NCBI GenBank assembly: GCA_002401185.1
Contig: NVSH01000003.1
Location: 16,825-22,534, forward strand
Direction of reading: 5' to 3'
DNA from: Gammaproteobacteria bacterium
GTDB taxonomy: Bacteria > Pseudomonadota > Gammaproteobacteria > SZUA-229
Length of the DNA: 5,710 nucleotides
Made by a program: the position numbers and the translations under genes. The notes beneath the pieces are model-generated. The model searched no databases and was not told the origin of the DNA. It saw only the letters and a list, made by a program, of their open reading frames with translations. Positions 1-5,710 of this stretch are shown here, piece after piece (within the stretch, counting starts at the first letter, position 1; each line of letters starts with the position of its first letter).

Positions 1-8
1 ATGATCAA

Positions 9-1334
9 CTAACGTGTTAGATTAATTTGAGAAAAATAGTTCATCGCTTCTGCCACCGTATAAAATGAACCGAAAATTATTATCCTGTCATCCGATTTGG
101 CTTTAGATAAAACCGTGTCACACGCCTGTGCGACTGTTTTACTTAACAACCGTCTGTTATTTTGCATTTTACACAGATTCTTCTCATTTGTTTTCTCATT
201 AAAAGCGTCAGCCGTCTTATTAAATAATGTCTGCGCATCAAGTCCACGTGCGTTAGATGTCAGACCAGCAAAACACCAGTCATCAATTTCAACACACAAT
301 TGGGTGACAACGGCCAAGACATCTTTGTCTGATAGCATCGCAATTATCGCCCATGTTTTTGTGTTGGTCTGCACACTTTTTTTAAGTTGAGAGGCCAGCG
401 CCTTTGCTGCCTGTGGGTTGTGTGCAACATCAACATATACCGATGGTTTTTCATGTATTCGCTGAAAACGTCCGGGCAAATTAATCTGCTGCAACCCTGT
501 TGATACAATCTGCTCAGATAATTTTATCTGTAACGCTTGCAACGCAATGATAGCAGTAGCCGCATTATGATATTGAAACTCGCCTATTAAGCCAGGTGGG
601 GTTAATTCTAATAAATTTTTGTAGCAACTGCGTAAATTCCAGCGTCCAGTAACATTATTAATACTCGGCACATAATCACGGCCGGTCAGCATGAATTCGC
701 AATTTAATTTTTCAGCATGCTGGATAACCGAATCGGGCACATCGCGTTCGCCACAGACAACCGGCTTGCCAGAACGAAATACACCTGCTTTTTCATAACC
801 TATTAATTCTCTATCATCACCAAGCCAGTCAATATGATCAATAGCAACAGAGGTAAGTACACTTACATCGGAATCCATGATGTTCACTGCGTCTAATCGA
901 CCACCAAGACCTACTTCAAGGATGACAAGATCAGGCTGTTGCTTAAAAAAAATATCAATGGCCGCTAAGGTAGCAAACTCAAAATAGGTCAGTTGGCAAG
1001 TTTTTCGCGCCTGATCTATACGATCGAAAGCATCACACAACACATTATCAGCAACCGGCTGGCCATTAATTTTAATGCGTTCATTATATTGAAACAGATG
1101 CGGCGATGTATAACTACAAACGTTTAAGCCGGCCGCCATTGCCATGGCTTCTAACATAGCAACGACAGAACCTTTGCCATTGGTACCCGCTACCGTAATC
1201 AACGGACATGCGAACGAAGACGATAAGCCTGCTTGCACCAGTACTTTGGCTACTCGGTCCAGGCCTAAATCTATTGCTTTAGGATTAAGGCTCTCCTGCC
1301 AGTTAAGCCAGTCAGTAAGATGGTTAAATCGCAT
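9..1334 (-). CDS. folC: Bifunctional dihydrofolate synthase / folylpolyglutamate synthase
   Basis: Cytosolic Mur-ligase-type enzyme that uses ATP to join glutamate to dihydropteroate and then adds further glutamates to folates. The 441 residues show the family signatures in order: P-loop GTNGKGS (50-56), TSPHL (76-80), TYFEF (116-120), EVGLGGRLDAVN (140-151), HIDWLG (167-172), EKAG with the lysine at 182 that is carbamylated in this family, LPGRFQ (286-291), DVAHNP (302-307) and GSFYTV (422-427). The start is well fixed: an in-frame TAA lies four codons upstream, and MRFNHLTDWL leads straight into the conserved IDLGLDRV segment. There is no clear Shine-Dalgarno before it. Length is slightly above the usual ~420, largely from a lysine- and asparagine-rich stretch at about 377-400. 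It follows accD, as in many Gammaproteobacteria, but a terminator-like hairpin separates the two. Stop is TAG. Identification is secure. Confidence 0.97.
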   Translation of the reverse strand: MRFNHLTDWLNWQESLNPKAIDLGLDRVAKVLVQAGLSSSFACPLITVAGTNGKGSVVAMLEAMAMAAGLNVCSYTSPHLFQYNERIKINGQPVADNVLCDAFDRIDQARKTCQLTYFEFATLAAIDIFFKQQPDLVILEVGLGGRLDAVNIMDSDVSVLTSVAIDHIDWLGDDRELIGYEKAGVFRSGKPVVCGERDVPDSVIQHAEKLNCEFMLTGRDYVPSINNVTGRWNLRSCYKNLLELTPPGLIGEFQYHNAATAIIALQALQIKLSEQIVSTGLQQINLPGRFQRIHEKPSVYVDVAHNPQAAKALASQLKKSVQTNTKTWAIIAMLSDKDVLAVVTQLCVEIDDWCFAGLTSNARGLDAQTLFNKTADAFNEKTNEKNLCKMQNNRRLLSKTVAQACDTVLSKAKSDDRIIIFGSFYTVAEAMNYFSQINLTR

Positions 1335-1416
1335 TAATAAATGTTAACGGAAAGCGCATAGTCATACATTAGAGAGTAAGAAAATGATTCATCACAAATA
1401 AAGCCCGGTTGAAATA

Positions 1417-1452
1417 AAAAAACCTGACATCCCTGGGGGTGTCAGGTTTTTT
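1417..1452 (-). terminator. Bidirectional rho-independent terminator between accD and folC
   Basis: Positions 1417-1432 pair with 1437-1452 around a four-base loop (CTGG). The stem is continuous, with one G-T wobble near the top: AAAAAACCTGACA on the left, TGTCAGGTTTTTT on the right. The minus strand ends in a run of seven T (1422-1416) and the plus strand in a run of six T (1447-1452), so it could stop transcription from either side. It begins 30 bp after the accD stop. Since all genes here lie on the minus strand, its main effect should be to end the trp-accD transcript before folC. Confidence 0.85.
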
Positions 1453-1482
1453 ACAATGTAGTCGCTATTGTGATAAATCGAA

Positions 1483-2358
1483 TTATGTCGTTTGCGTTGC
1501 TGGTTTATTCGATAACATCAGTACCAGGCTAACAATACGATCGCGTAAATCACGACGATCGACCACCATGTCGATGGCACCATGTTCGAGTAAAAACTCA
1601 CTACGCTGAAACCCTTCAGGAAGTTTTTCGCCAACAGTTTGCTCGATGACCCGCGGACCGGCAAAGCCGATTAATGCCCGAGGCTCTGCAATATGAACAT
1701 CACCCAGCATGGCAAAGCTCGCAGAAACCCCACCCATAGTCGGGTCGGTCAAAACAGAAATATAAGGGATTTTATTCTTCGCCAGTTTCGCCAATACCGC
1801 ACTGGTTTTTGCCATCTGCATTAATGAAAACAATGCTTCTTGCATACGTGCGCCACCCGACGCAGAAAAACAGATAAAAGGAATTTTTTCTTCCAGTGCC
1901 ACTGTCGCTGCCAGTAAAAAACGTTCGCCAACAACAGACCCCATCGAGCCTCCCATAAAACGAAAATCGAAAGCCACCGCAACAACAGGCACACCTTTTA
2001 CTTTTCCTTTTAATGCTATTAGTGCATCTTTTTCATCGGTGTTTTTCTGCGCTTGTAACAATCTGTCTTTATATTTTTTGCTGTCTTTAAATTTATATTT
2101 ATCAACCGGCGCTAAATGTGCACCGATCTCTTCCGTTGGTGTGTCATCAAGAAAAATTTCCAGCCGCTTACGACCAAACACACGCATGTGATGATTACAC
2201 TTAGGACAAACGTCCAGATTACGCTCCAGTTCAGCACGATACAATACTGCACTGCATGATGTACATTTGGTCCACAAGCCTTCGGGAACACCGCGTTTCG
2301 TACTGCTGTTGGTTCGAATGCTTGTCGGCATTAATTTTTCAAACCAGCTTAAAGACAT
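1483..2358 (-). CDS. accD: Acetyl-CoA carboxylase carboxyltransferase, beta subunit
   Basis: With AccA it forms the carboxyltransferase that moves the carboxyl group from biotinylated AccB to acetyl-CoA, giving malonyl-CoA, the first committed step of fatty acid synthesis in the cytosol. The 291-residue protein has the N-terminal zinc ribbon with four cysteines (C32, C35, C51, C54; KCTSC and CPKC) that marks bacterial AccD. The crotonase-like carboxyltransferase fold follows: [12 protein letters not shown] (134-145), SGGARMQE (167-174), PTMGGVSAS (206-214) and [10 protein letters not shown] (231-240). The paired glycine-rich loops supply the oxyanion holes in this family. Length matches the usual ~290-300. 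The ATG is backed by AGGA (2367-2370) at 8 bp. It lies 67 bp after trpA and is probably read from the same transcript, though a private weak promoter in the AT-rich gap cannot be excluded. Stop is TAA. Confidence 0.98.
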   Translation of the reverse strand: MSLSWFEKLMPTSIRTNSSTKRGVPEGLWTKCTSCSAVLYRAELERNLDVCPKCNHHMRVFGRKRLEIFLDDTPTEEIGAHLAPVDKYKFKDSKKYKDRLLQAQKNTDEKDALIALKGKVKGVPVVAVAFDFRFMGGSMGSVVGERFLLAATVALEEKIPFICFSASGGARMQEALFSLMQMAKTSAVLAKLAKNKIPYISVLTDPTMGGVSASFAMLGDVHIAEPRALIGFAGPRVIEQTVGEKLPEGFQRSEFLLEHGAIDMVVDRRDLRDRIVSLVLMLSNKPATQTT

Positions 2359-2366
2359 ATGTACAT

Positions 2367-2370
2367 TCCT
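2367..2370 (-). promoter_or_regulatory. Shine-Dalgarno of accD
   Basis: The minus strand reads AGGA, 8 bp before the accD ATG at 2358-2356. It supports this start over another ATG at 2366-2364, which is in a different frame and follows the AGGA directly. Confidence 0.7.
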
Positions 2371-2425
2371 ATAAAGTTAATCATTGCGGAAATTTATTAC
2401 TTGTAACAACTCAATATTAATCAAT

Positions 2426-3259
2426 CTAAAGACCATCTAGCGCCTTACGCATCGACGATAATATACCACTGATTTCTTTAATTATTATAGACCTTTCCTG
2501 TGTCGTTTTACCATTGTTTAAGGTCATTTTTTTTACGATGACACTTCCAACAACAACCGCATCGGCACAAACCGCAACGTTTGCAGCTGACTGGGCATCA
2601 CTGATACCAAAACCCACACCTATGGGTAGATCGATAAACTGCCGAATCTCTTCAACTTTTTCTTTAACGCTGGAAACATCCAACGTCGCCGCGCCAGTCA
2701 CGCCTTTTAACGATACGTAATAAACAAAACCACTAGCAACATCTGCCAGTTTTTTTATTCGCTCCGTAGTACTTGTAGGTGCCAATAAAAATATCGGATC
2801 CAAACCCTGCGATTTTAATGCAGACACATATTCAGCGGCTTCGACTGGCGGCATATCCACCGTAATGACACCATCAATTCCACAAGCGGCTGCTTGTTGT
2901 GCGAAAGATGAGTAACCCATTACTTCTATCGGATTAAGATAGCCCATCATCACGATGGGCGTTTTATCGTCTGTTTGACGAAATTCGGCAACAACCGAAA
3001 ACACATCATACAAACTAGTGTTATGTTGCAATGAACGTTCAGCCGCTGCCTGAATTACAGGACCATCTGCCATTGGATCTGAAAATGGCGCACCCAGCTC
3101 GATGATATCCGCACCTGCTTCGACCATGGCGTGCATTAATGGCAGGGTAATTTCGGGCGATGGATCACCCGTCATCACGTAAGGGATCAGTGCCGTTCGT
3201 GTACCAGATTTCGTTTGTTGTGTTTTTAGCTCCGCAAAACGCGCGGTTATCCGGCTCAC
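2426..3259 (-). CDS. trpA: Tryptophan synthase alpha subunit
   Basis: Cleaves indole-3-glycerol phosphate to indole and glyceraldehyde 3-phosphate, and passes indole through a tunnel to TrpB in the alpha2-beta2 complex. It is a TIM barrel of 277 residues, close to the usual ~268. The motif [14 protein letters not shown] (54-67) carries the two catalytic acids, E54 and D65 (E49 and D60 in the Escherichia coli enzyme). Phosphate-binding segments GVTGA (186-190), GFGIS (216-220) and VGSVIV (237-242) are intact. The start is GTG, overlapping the trpB stop as GTGA, with a good GAAGGG ribosome site 8 bp upstream inside trpB. The conserved N-terminus (ITARFAELK) begins immediately, so this start is preferred. 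The overlap implies translational coupling, which suits the 1:1 complex. Stop is TAG. Confidence 0.97.
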   Translation of the reverse strand: MSRITARFAELKTQQTKSGTRTALIPYVMTGDPSPEITLPLMHAMVEAGADIIELGAPFSDPMADGPVIQAAAERSLQHNTSLYDVFSVVAEFRQTDDKTPIVMMGYLNPIEVMGYSSFAQQAAACGIDGVITVDMPPVEAAEYVSALKSQGLDPIFLLAPTSTTERIKKLADVASGFVYYVSLKGVTGAATLDVSSVKEKVEEIRQFIDLPIGVGFGISDAQSAANVAVCADAVVVGSVIVKKMTLNNGKTTQERSIIIKEISGILSSMRKALDGL

Positions 3260-4500
3260 AACTGTATCCCTTCTATCTTTGCGATGGTATTGATATCTTT
3301 ATCGCCTCGGCCTGACAGGTTGATAATAATACGTTGTTCAGGTTTCATGGTGGCGGCCAGTTGCATACCATAAGCAACAGCATGACTCGATTCCAACGCA
3401 GGAATAATGCCCTCGATTCGGGTTAATGTATGAAAGGCTTTAAGTGCCTCATCATCCGTTGCAACCACATAATTGACGCGACCAATATCTTTTAACCAGG
3501 CGTGTTCTGGACCCACGCCTGGATAATCCAGACCCGCTGAAATAGAATGTGTTTCAATGATCTGTCCATTTTCATCTTCCATTAAATAGGTACGATTACC
3601 ATGTAATACACCCGGACTACCCGCGCATAATGGAGCAGCATGTTTACCCGAATCAAGACCTAGGCCGCCACCCTCTACGCCATACATGGTCACGCTGTCA
3701 TCGTCGAGAAAAGGATGAAACAATCCGATAGCATTTGAACCGCCACCAATACAAGCGACCAACGCATCCGGCAAACAAGCACATTGTTCCTGCATCTGCT
3801 GTTTGGCCTCTCGGCCAATAATCGATTGAAAGTCTCGAACCATAGCAGGGTACGGATGCGGCCCCGCGACCGTACCAATGATATAAAAAGTATCATCAAC
3901 ATTAGTCACCCAATCACGCATGGCTTCGTTAAGTGCATCTTTTAATGTTTTTGAGCCGGACTCAACTGCAACCACTTTAGCGCCAAGCAGTTTCATACGA
4001 TACACATTGGGTGCTTGCCGAATAATATCTTCTGCGCCCATGTAAACGATACATTCCATACCGAATCGAGCGGCCACAGTAGCGGATGCAACACCATGTT
4101 GACCCGCACCAGTTTCGGCAATGATGCGTTTTTTACCCATCAGTTTCGCTAACAAACCCTGACCGATGGTATTGTTTATTTTATGCGCACCGGTGTGATT
4201 GAGATCTTCACGTTTAAGAAAAATCTGCGCGCCACCGACCTGCTGTGTTAATCGTTCAGCAAAATACAGTGGGCTTGGACGACCGACATAATGCGCGAGG
4301 TCGAGATCAAACTGTTTCTGGAACACTTTATCTGTTTTTATCTTCTCGTAAGCATCACGCAATTCATCTAACGCCTGCATTAATGTTTCTGAGGCAAACA
4401 CACCACCGTATATACCGAAGTGCCCATATTCATCGGGCATCGCTGCGTAATCGATAGCTGCTGGTTTTTGTTTTACGGATTTATCAATCAACTGTGTCAT
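3256..4500 (-). CDS. trpB: Tryptophan synthase beta subunit
   Basis: PLP enzyme that condenses indole with L-serine to form L-tryptophan, working with TrpA in the alpha2-beta2 complex. The 414-residue protein carries the Schiff-base lysine K107 in HTGAHKINN (102-110), the AETGAGQHG loop (128-136) with the catalytic glutamate E129, the PLP phosphate loop GGGSNAIG (252-259), [12 protein letters not shown] (363-374) and SGRGDKD (396-402) with the serine facing the pyridine nitrogen. It belongs to the standard TrpB1 type that pairs with TrpA. It starts at ATG 37 bp after trpF; the only upstream purine stretch (AAGAAG) is too far away to be a good ribosome site. The ~20 residues before M21 ([13 protein letters not shown]) are less conserved, so a start at M21 is possible, but that position has no ribosome site either. 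It ends in TGA overlapping trpA. Confidence 0.97.
   Translation of the reverse strand: MTQLIDKSVKQKPAAIDYAAMPDEYGHFGIYGGVFASETLMQALDELRDAYEKIKTDKVFQKQFDLDLAHYVGRPSPLYFAERLTQQVGGAQIFLKREDLNHTGAHKINNTIGQGLLAKLMGKKRIIAETGAGQHGVASATVAARFGMECIVYMGAEDIIRQAPNVYRMKLLGAKVVAVESGSKTLKDALNEAMRDWVTNVDDTFYIIGTVAGPHPYPAMVRDFQSIIGREAKQQMQEQCACLPDALVACIGGGSNAIGLFHPFLDDDSVTMYGVEGGGLGLDSGKHAAPLCAGSPGVLHGNRTYLMEDENGQIIETHSISAGLDYPGVGPEHAWLKDIGRVNYVVATDDEALKAFHTLTRIEGIIPALESSHAVAYGMQLAATMKPEQRIIINLSGRGDKDINTIAKIEGIQL
3268..3273 (-). promoter_or_regulatory. Shine-Dalgarno of trpA inside the end of trpB
   Basis: The minus strand reads GAAGGG, 8 bp before the GTG at 3259-3257. It lies within the last codons of trpB and is the main reason for accepting a GTG start that overlaps the trpB TGA. 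Confidence 0.7.
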
Positions 4501-4537
4501 AACTTTATTATTTATATCTTCTTGATATATCTATGTT

Positions 4538-5173
4538 TTAAATAGCGACCTGTTCCATAAAGGTCGTCACTTTAGTTTTATCTTTAATGCCTGGTGAGCT
4601 TTCCACGCCGCTACTCACATCAACACCATAGGGATGGACTTGTTCGATCGCCATTTTCACATTATCGGGATTTAAACCACCGGCCAGAACTATCGGTATA
4701 TTCACGCTAGCAATAACGGCAGCCATCGATGACCAGTTAAGTGATTCACCTGTTCCACCGGCTTCTCCAGGTGCGTGGCCGTCCAGCAAAAGCGCTTTGG
4801 CAGACGAGTATTTGGCAACACTGGCAGATAAAAATTCCTGATTAAGTTCAACCCCTCTCATACCCAAAGCTTTGATATAAGGCCGGTTAAATTGTTCACA
4901 GAATTCAGCCGTTTCGCTACCATGAAACTGGATAAGATCGATGGCTACTGTCTGCAATATGGTTTTTATCATCTGCGTATTGGCATCTTTAAATAAGGCG
5001 ACACGACTAACAAATGCTGGGATGGCCTGACTGATTTCTGCAGCCATCTCGGCGTTAACAAAGCGCGGGCTTTTTTCATAAAAAACCAACCCAACAGCAT
5101 CAACACCAGCATCAACAACAAGCTGTGCATCTTCGCAACGGGTAATACCACAAATTTTAACACGAGTGCGCAT
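4538..5173 (-). CDS. trpF: Phosphoribosylanthranilate isomerase
   Basis: Catalyses the Amadori rearrangement of N-(5-phosphoribosyl)anthranilate to CdRP, the third step of tryptophan synthesis. It is a stand-alone TIM barrel of 211 residues, the usual length for monofunctional TrpF, so it is not the TrpC-TrpF fusion of enteric bacteria. Key features are KICGIT (6-11) with the general base C8, QFHG (82-85), LLLDGHAPGEAGGTG (128-142) with the general acid D131, AGGL (164-167), and the C-terminal phosphate loop GVDVSSGVESSPGIKD (183-198). The ATG is firm because an in-frame TAA lies three codons upstream, but no clear Shine-Dalgarno precedes it. It comes after truA, separated by an inserted inverted-repeat element, and 37 bp before trpB. 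The truA-trpF pairing is usual in Gammaproteobacteria. Stop is TAA. Confidence 0.97.
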   Translation of the reverse strand: MRTRVKICGITRCEDAQLVVDAGVDAVGLVFYEKSPRFVNAEMAAEISQAIPAFVSRVALFKDANTQMIKTILQTVAIDLIQFHGSETAEFCEQFNRPYIKALGMRGVELNQEFLSASVAKYSSAKALLLDGHAPGEAGGTGESLNWSSMAAVIASVNIPIVLAGGLNPDNVKMAIEQVHPYGVDVSSGVESSPGIKDKTKVTTFMEQVAI

Positions 5174-5206
5174 AGGGAATTAGACTCTGAATAGGTTAAC
5201 TTATTC

Positions 5207-5210
5207 TTTA
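5207..5210. repeat. Putative target-site duplication, left copy (TTTA)
   Basis: TTTA lies directly outside the left end of the inverted-repeat element and matches TTTA at 5376-5379 on the other side. A 4-bp direct repeat this AT-rich could occur by chance, but its exact placement at both outer ends fits a duplication made by transposition. Confidence 0.6.
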
Positions 5211-5231
5211 GGGCACCTCTATTAATTGCTT
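5211..5231 (+). repeat. Left terminal inverted repeat
   Basis: It begins GGGCACCTCTATTAATTG and matches the reverse complement of 5355-5375 except at position 5219 (C here, T on the other arm). Its outer AGGGCAC (5210-5216) is echoed in inverted form by GTGCCCT at 5232-5238, so the end carries a nested small inverted repeat that could be a doubled protein-binding site. Confidence 0.8.
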
Positions 5232-5354
5232 GTGCCCTCTGGCTTTACCCCCGGCTCAGAATCAAGGCACACTTTTGAAGCCATGCTCATTGCATATCAA
5301 GAAAGTGCAACACTGGGTCTGAGTCGGGGCTAAAGCCACGTAGGGCGCGACCTG

Positions 5355-5375
5355 AAGCAATTAATAAAGGTGCCC
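5355..5375 (-). repeat. Right terminal inverted repeat
   Basis: Read on the minus strand it begins GGGCACCTTTATTAATTG, matching the left end at 20 of 21 positions. Its outer edge abuts the truA stop codon. As on the left, an inverted echo (AGGGCGC at 5342-5348) lies just inside it. Confidence 0.8.
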
Positions 5376-5379
5376 TTTA
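5376..5379. repeat. Putative target-site duplication, right copy (TTTA)
   Basis: Matches TTTA at 5207-5210. Read on the minus strand it is TAAA, and its first three bases are the truA stop codon, so the duplication kept a stop for truA after insertion. Confidence 0.6.
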
Positions 5380-5710
5380 ATTAATATTAGGCAACCAGCC
5401 ACTTATCGGTAAACCATGCTCCGCCGGGTATTCTACATTAATCAGGTACAAACCGGCGGCTTGCGCCGTCATGCCTGCTTTTGTTCTATCTAAACCAGAT
5501 AAGATATCCTGCATCCATGTTATCGGTTGTTCACCGCGACCAATCACCATCAAGCTACCCATTATATTGCGAACCATATGATGTAAAAACGCATTCGCTT
5601 TAATATCCAGTATCACATAATCACCTTCACGTTTCACCGCGATACTCTGCATTTCACGTACGGCATGTTTTGCCTGACATTTCGAAGAACGAAACGCAGA
5701 AAAATCGTGT
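5377..5710 (-). CDS. truA: tRNA pseudouridine(38-40) synthase, C-terminal part (gene runs off the window)
   Basis: TruA converts uridines 38, 39 and 40 in the anticodon arm of many tRNAs to pseudouridine. Only the last ~110 codons are present; the reading frame is open through 5709 and the gene continues past the right edge, so the catalytic aspartate and the start are outside the window. The visible part reads HDFSAFRSSKCQ at the edge, then the strongly conserved KANAFLHHMVRNIMGSLM, an IGRGEQP segment, DRTKAGMTAQAAGLYL, and a terminal VEYPAEHGLP tail, all at the positions expected for the C-terminal half of bacterial TruA. The methionine at 5652-5650 is internal, since the conserved sequence continues upstream of it. 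The stop is TAA, directly against the inserted element. truA upstream of trpF is the common gammaproteobacterial order. Confidence 0.95.
   Translation of the reverse strand, partial: HDFSAFRSSKCQAKHAVREMQSIAVKREGDYVILDIKANAFLHHMVRNIMGSLMVIGRGEQPITWMQDILSGLDRTKAGMTAQAAGLYLINVEYPAEHGLPISGWLPNIN

Larger units (their letters stand above)
5211..5375. mobile_element. MITE-like non-autonomous inverted-repeat element, 165 bp
   Basis: The ends are inverted repeats: 5211-5231 and 5355-5375 match at 20 of 21 positions, beginning GGGCACC. A second arm pair, 5240-5260 and 5318-5338, matches at 19 of 21 (TGGCTTTA...ACTCAGA type). Between them, GTGCCCT (5232-5238) matches GCGCCCT on the other side; the right arm has 6 extra bases there. 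A non-repeated centre of about 57 bp (5261-5317) completes it. TTTA flanks both ends. There is no credible gene inside, so any movement would need a transposase from elsewhere in the genome. I cannot assign an IS family from memory; a 4-bp duplication centred on TA is compatible with part of the IS5 family, but this is only a guess. The inner arm holds the short palindrome GGCTAAAGCC (5328-5337), reminiscent of REP-type hairpins, so a REP/BIME-like unit is the alternative. It sits between truA and trpF and would form a large hairpin in their joint transcript. Confidence 0.75.

Noticed and set aside
97..390. Open frame on the plus strand opposite folC.
   Set aside because: It lies wholly within well-conserved folC sequence, has no recognisable motif and no ribosome site; it is a chance antisense frame. 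The same holds for the frames opposite trpA (2514-2720) and trpB (4245-4457).
1335..1415. Possible folC promoter (TTGTGA with TAATGT or TATGCG-like boxes on the minus strand).
   Set aside because: Box matches are poor and spacings are 18-20 bp; not better than chance in AT-rich DNA.
2371..2425. Possible accD promoter (TTGATT and TAATAA on the minus strand).
   Set aside because: Spacing is 19 bp and the match is weak; the gap is simply AT-rich.
4438..4440. Alternative trpB start at M21.
   Set aside because: It fits the conserved region, but has no ribosome site; the upstream ATG is kept because it follows trpF at normal operon spacing. The choice remains uncertain.
4501..4537. AT-rich gap between trpF and trpB with TATAAA-like sequence that might be a promoter.
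   Set aside because: No upstream -35-like box at a proper distance; most likely just an operon spacer.
5232..5333. Short open frame on the plus strand inside the inverted-repeat element (about 33 codons from a GTG, or 16 from the ATG at 5283).
   Set aside because: No ribosome site, runs through both repeat arms, matches no protein I recognise, and lies opposite to all genes. Could at most be a relic of a transposase tail, which I cannot support.
5174..5376. A trp leader peptide or attenuator ahead of trpF.
   Set aside because: No short frame with tandem Trp codons and no hairpin followed by a T-run; the inverted repeat is better explained as an inserted element.
5377..5652. A complete 91-residue protein starting at the ATG at 5652-5650.
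   Set aside because: The frame stays open to the window edge and the upstream residues (HDFSAFRSSKCQ) are conserved TruA sequence, so this methionine is internal to a truncated truA.

Overview
The window is a compact, single-direction chromosomal segment from a bacterium, with every gene on the minus strand. In transcription order (right to left) they are truA (3' part only), trpF, trpB, trpA, accD and folC. The linkage truA-trpF-(trpB-trpA)-accD-folC is typical of Gammaproteobacteria, and the protein sequences fit that group: TruA, TrpB, AccD and FolC all carry motifs close to the proteobacterial forms. Base composition is moderate to AT-leaning and even across the genes. I cannot name a genus from this sequence.

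Right end (5377-5710): the last ~110 codons of truA (tRNA pseudouridine synthase), which runs off the window edge. Next (5174-5376) is a 203-bp non-coding gap, almost filled by a 165-bp imperfect inverted repeat at 5211-5375. It has matched ~21-bp ends, a second matched arm pair inside, and a TTTA direct repeat on both sides. This looks like a small non-autonomous mobile element (MITE-like) inserted at the truA stop codon. It is the most notable object in the window.

Middle (2426-5173): trpF, then trpB after 37 bp, then trpA overlapping trpB by 4 bp (GTGA). These encode the phosphoribosylanthranilate isomerase step and the two subunits of tryptophan synthase. The other trp genes (trpE, G, D, C) are not here, so the pathway is split in this genome or at least not contiguous.

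Left part (9-2358): accD, the carboxyltransferase beta subunit of acetyl-CoA carboxylase, follows trpA after 67 bp with its own good Shine-Dalgarno sequence. A strong symmetric stem-loop with T-runs on both strands (1417-1452) lies 30 bp beyond its stop. folC (dihydrofolate/folylpolyglutamate synthase) follows and ends 8 bp before the window edge. The layout suggests one transcript from truA or trpF through accD that stops largely at the stem-loop, with folC needing its own promoter or readthrough. No clear promoter, attenuator or operator could be recognised. Apart from the inserted element, this is an ordinary housekeeping region, and I see no convincing new multi-gene system in it.
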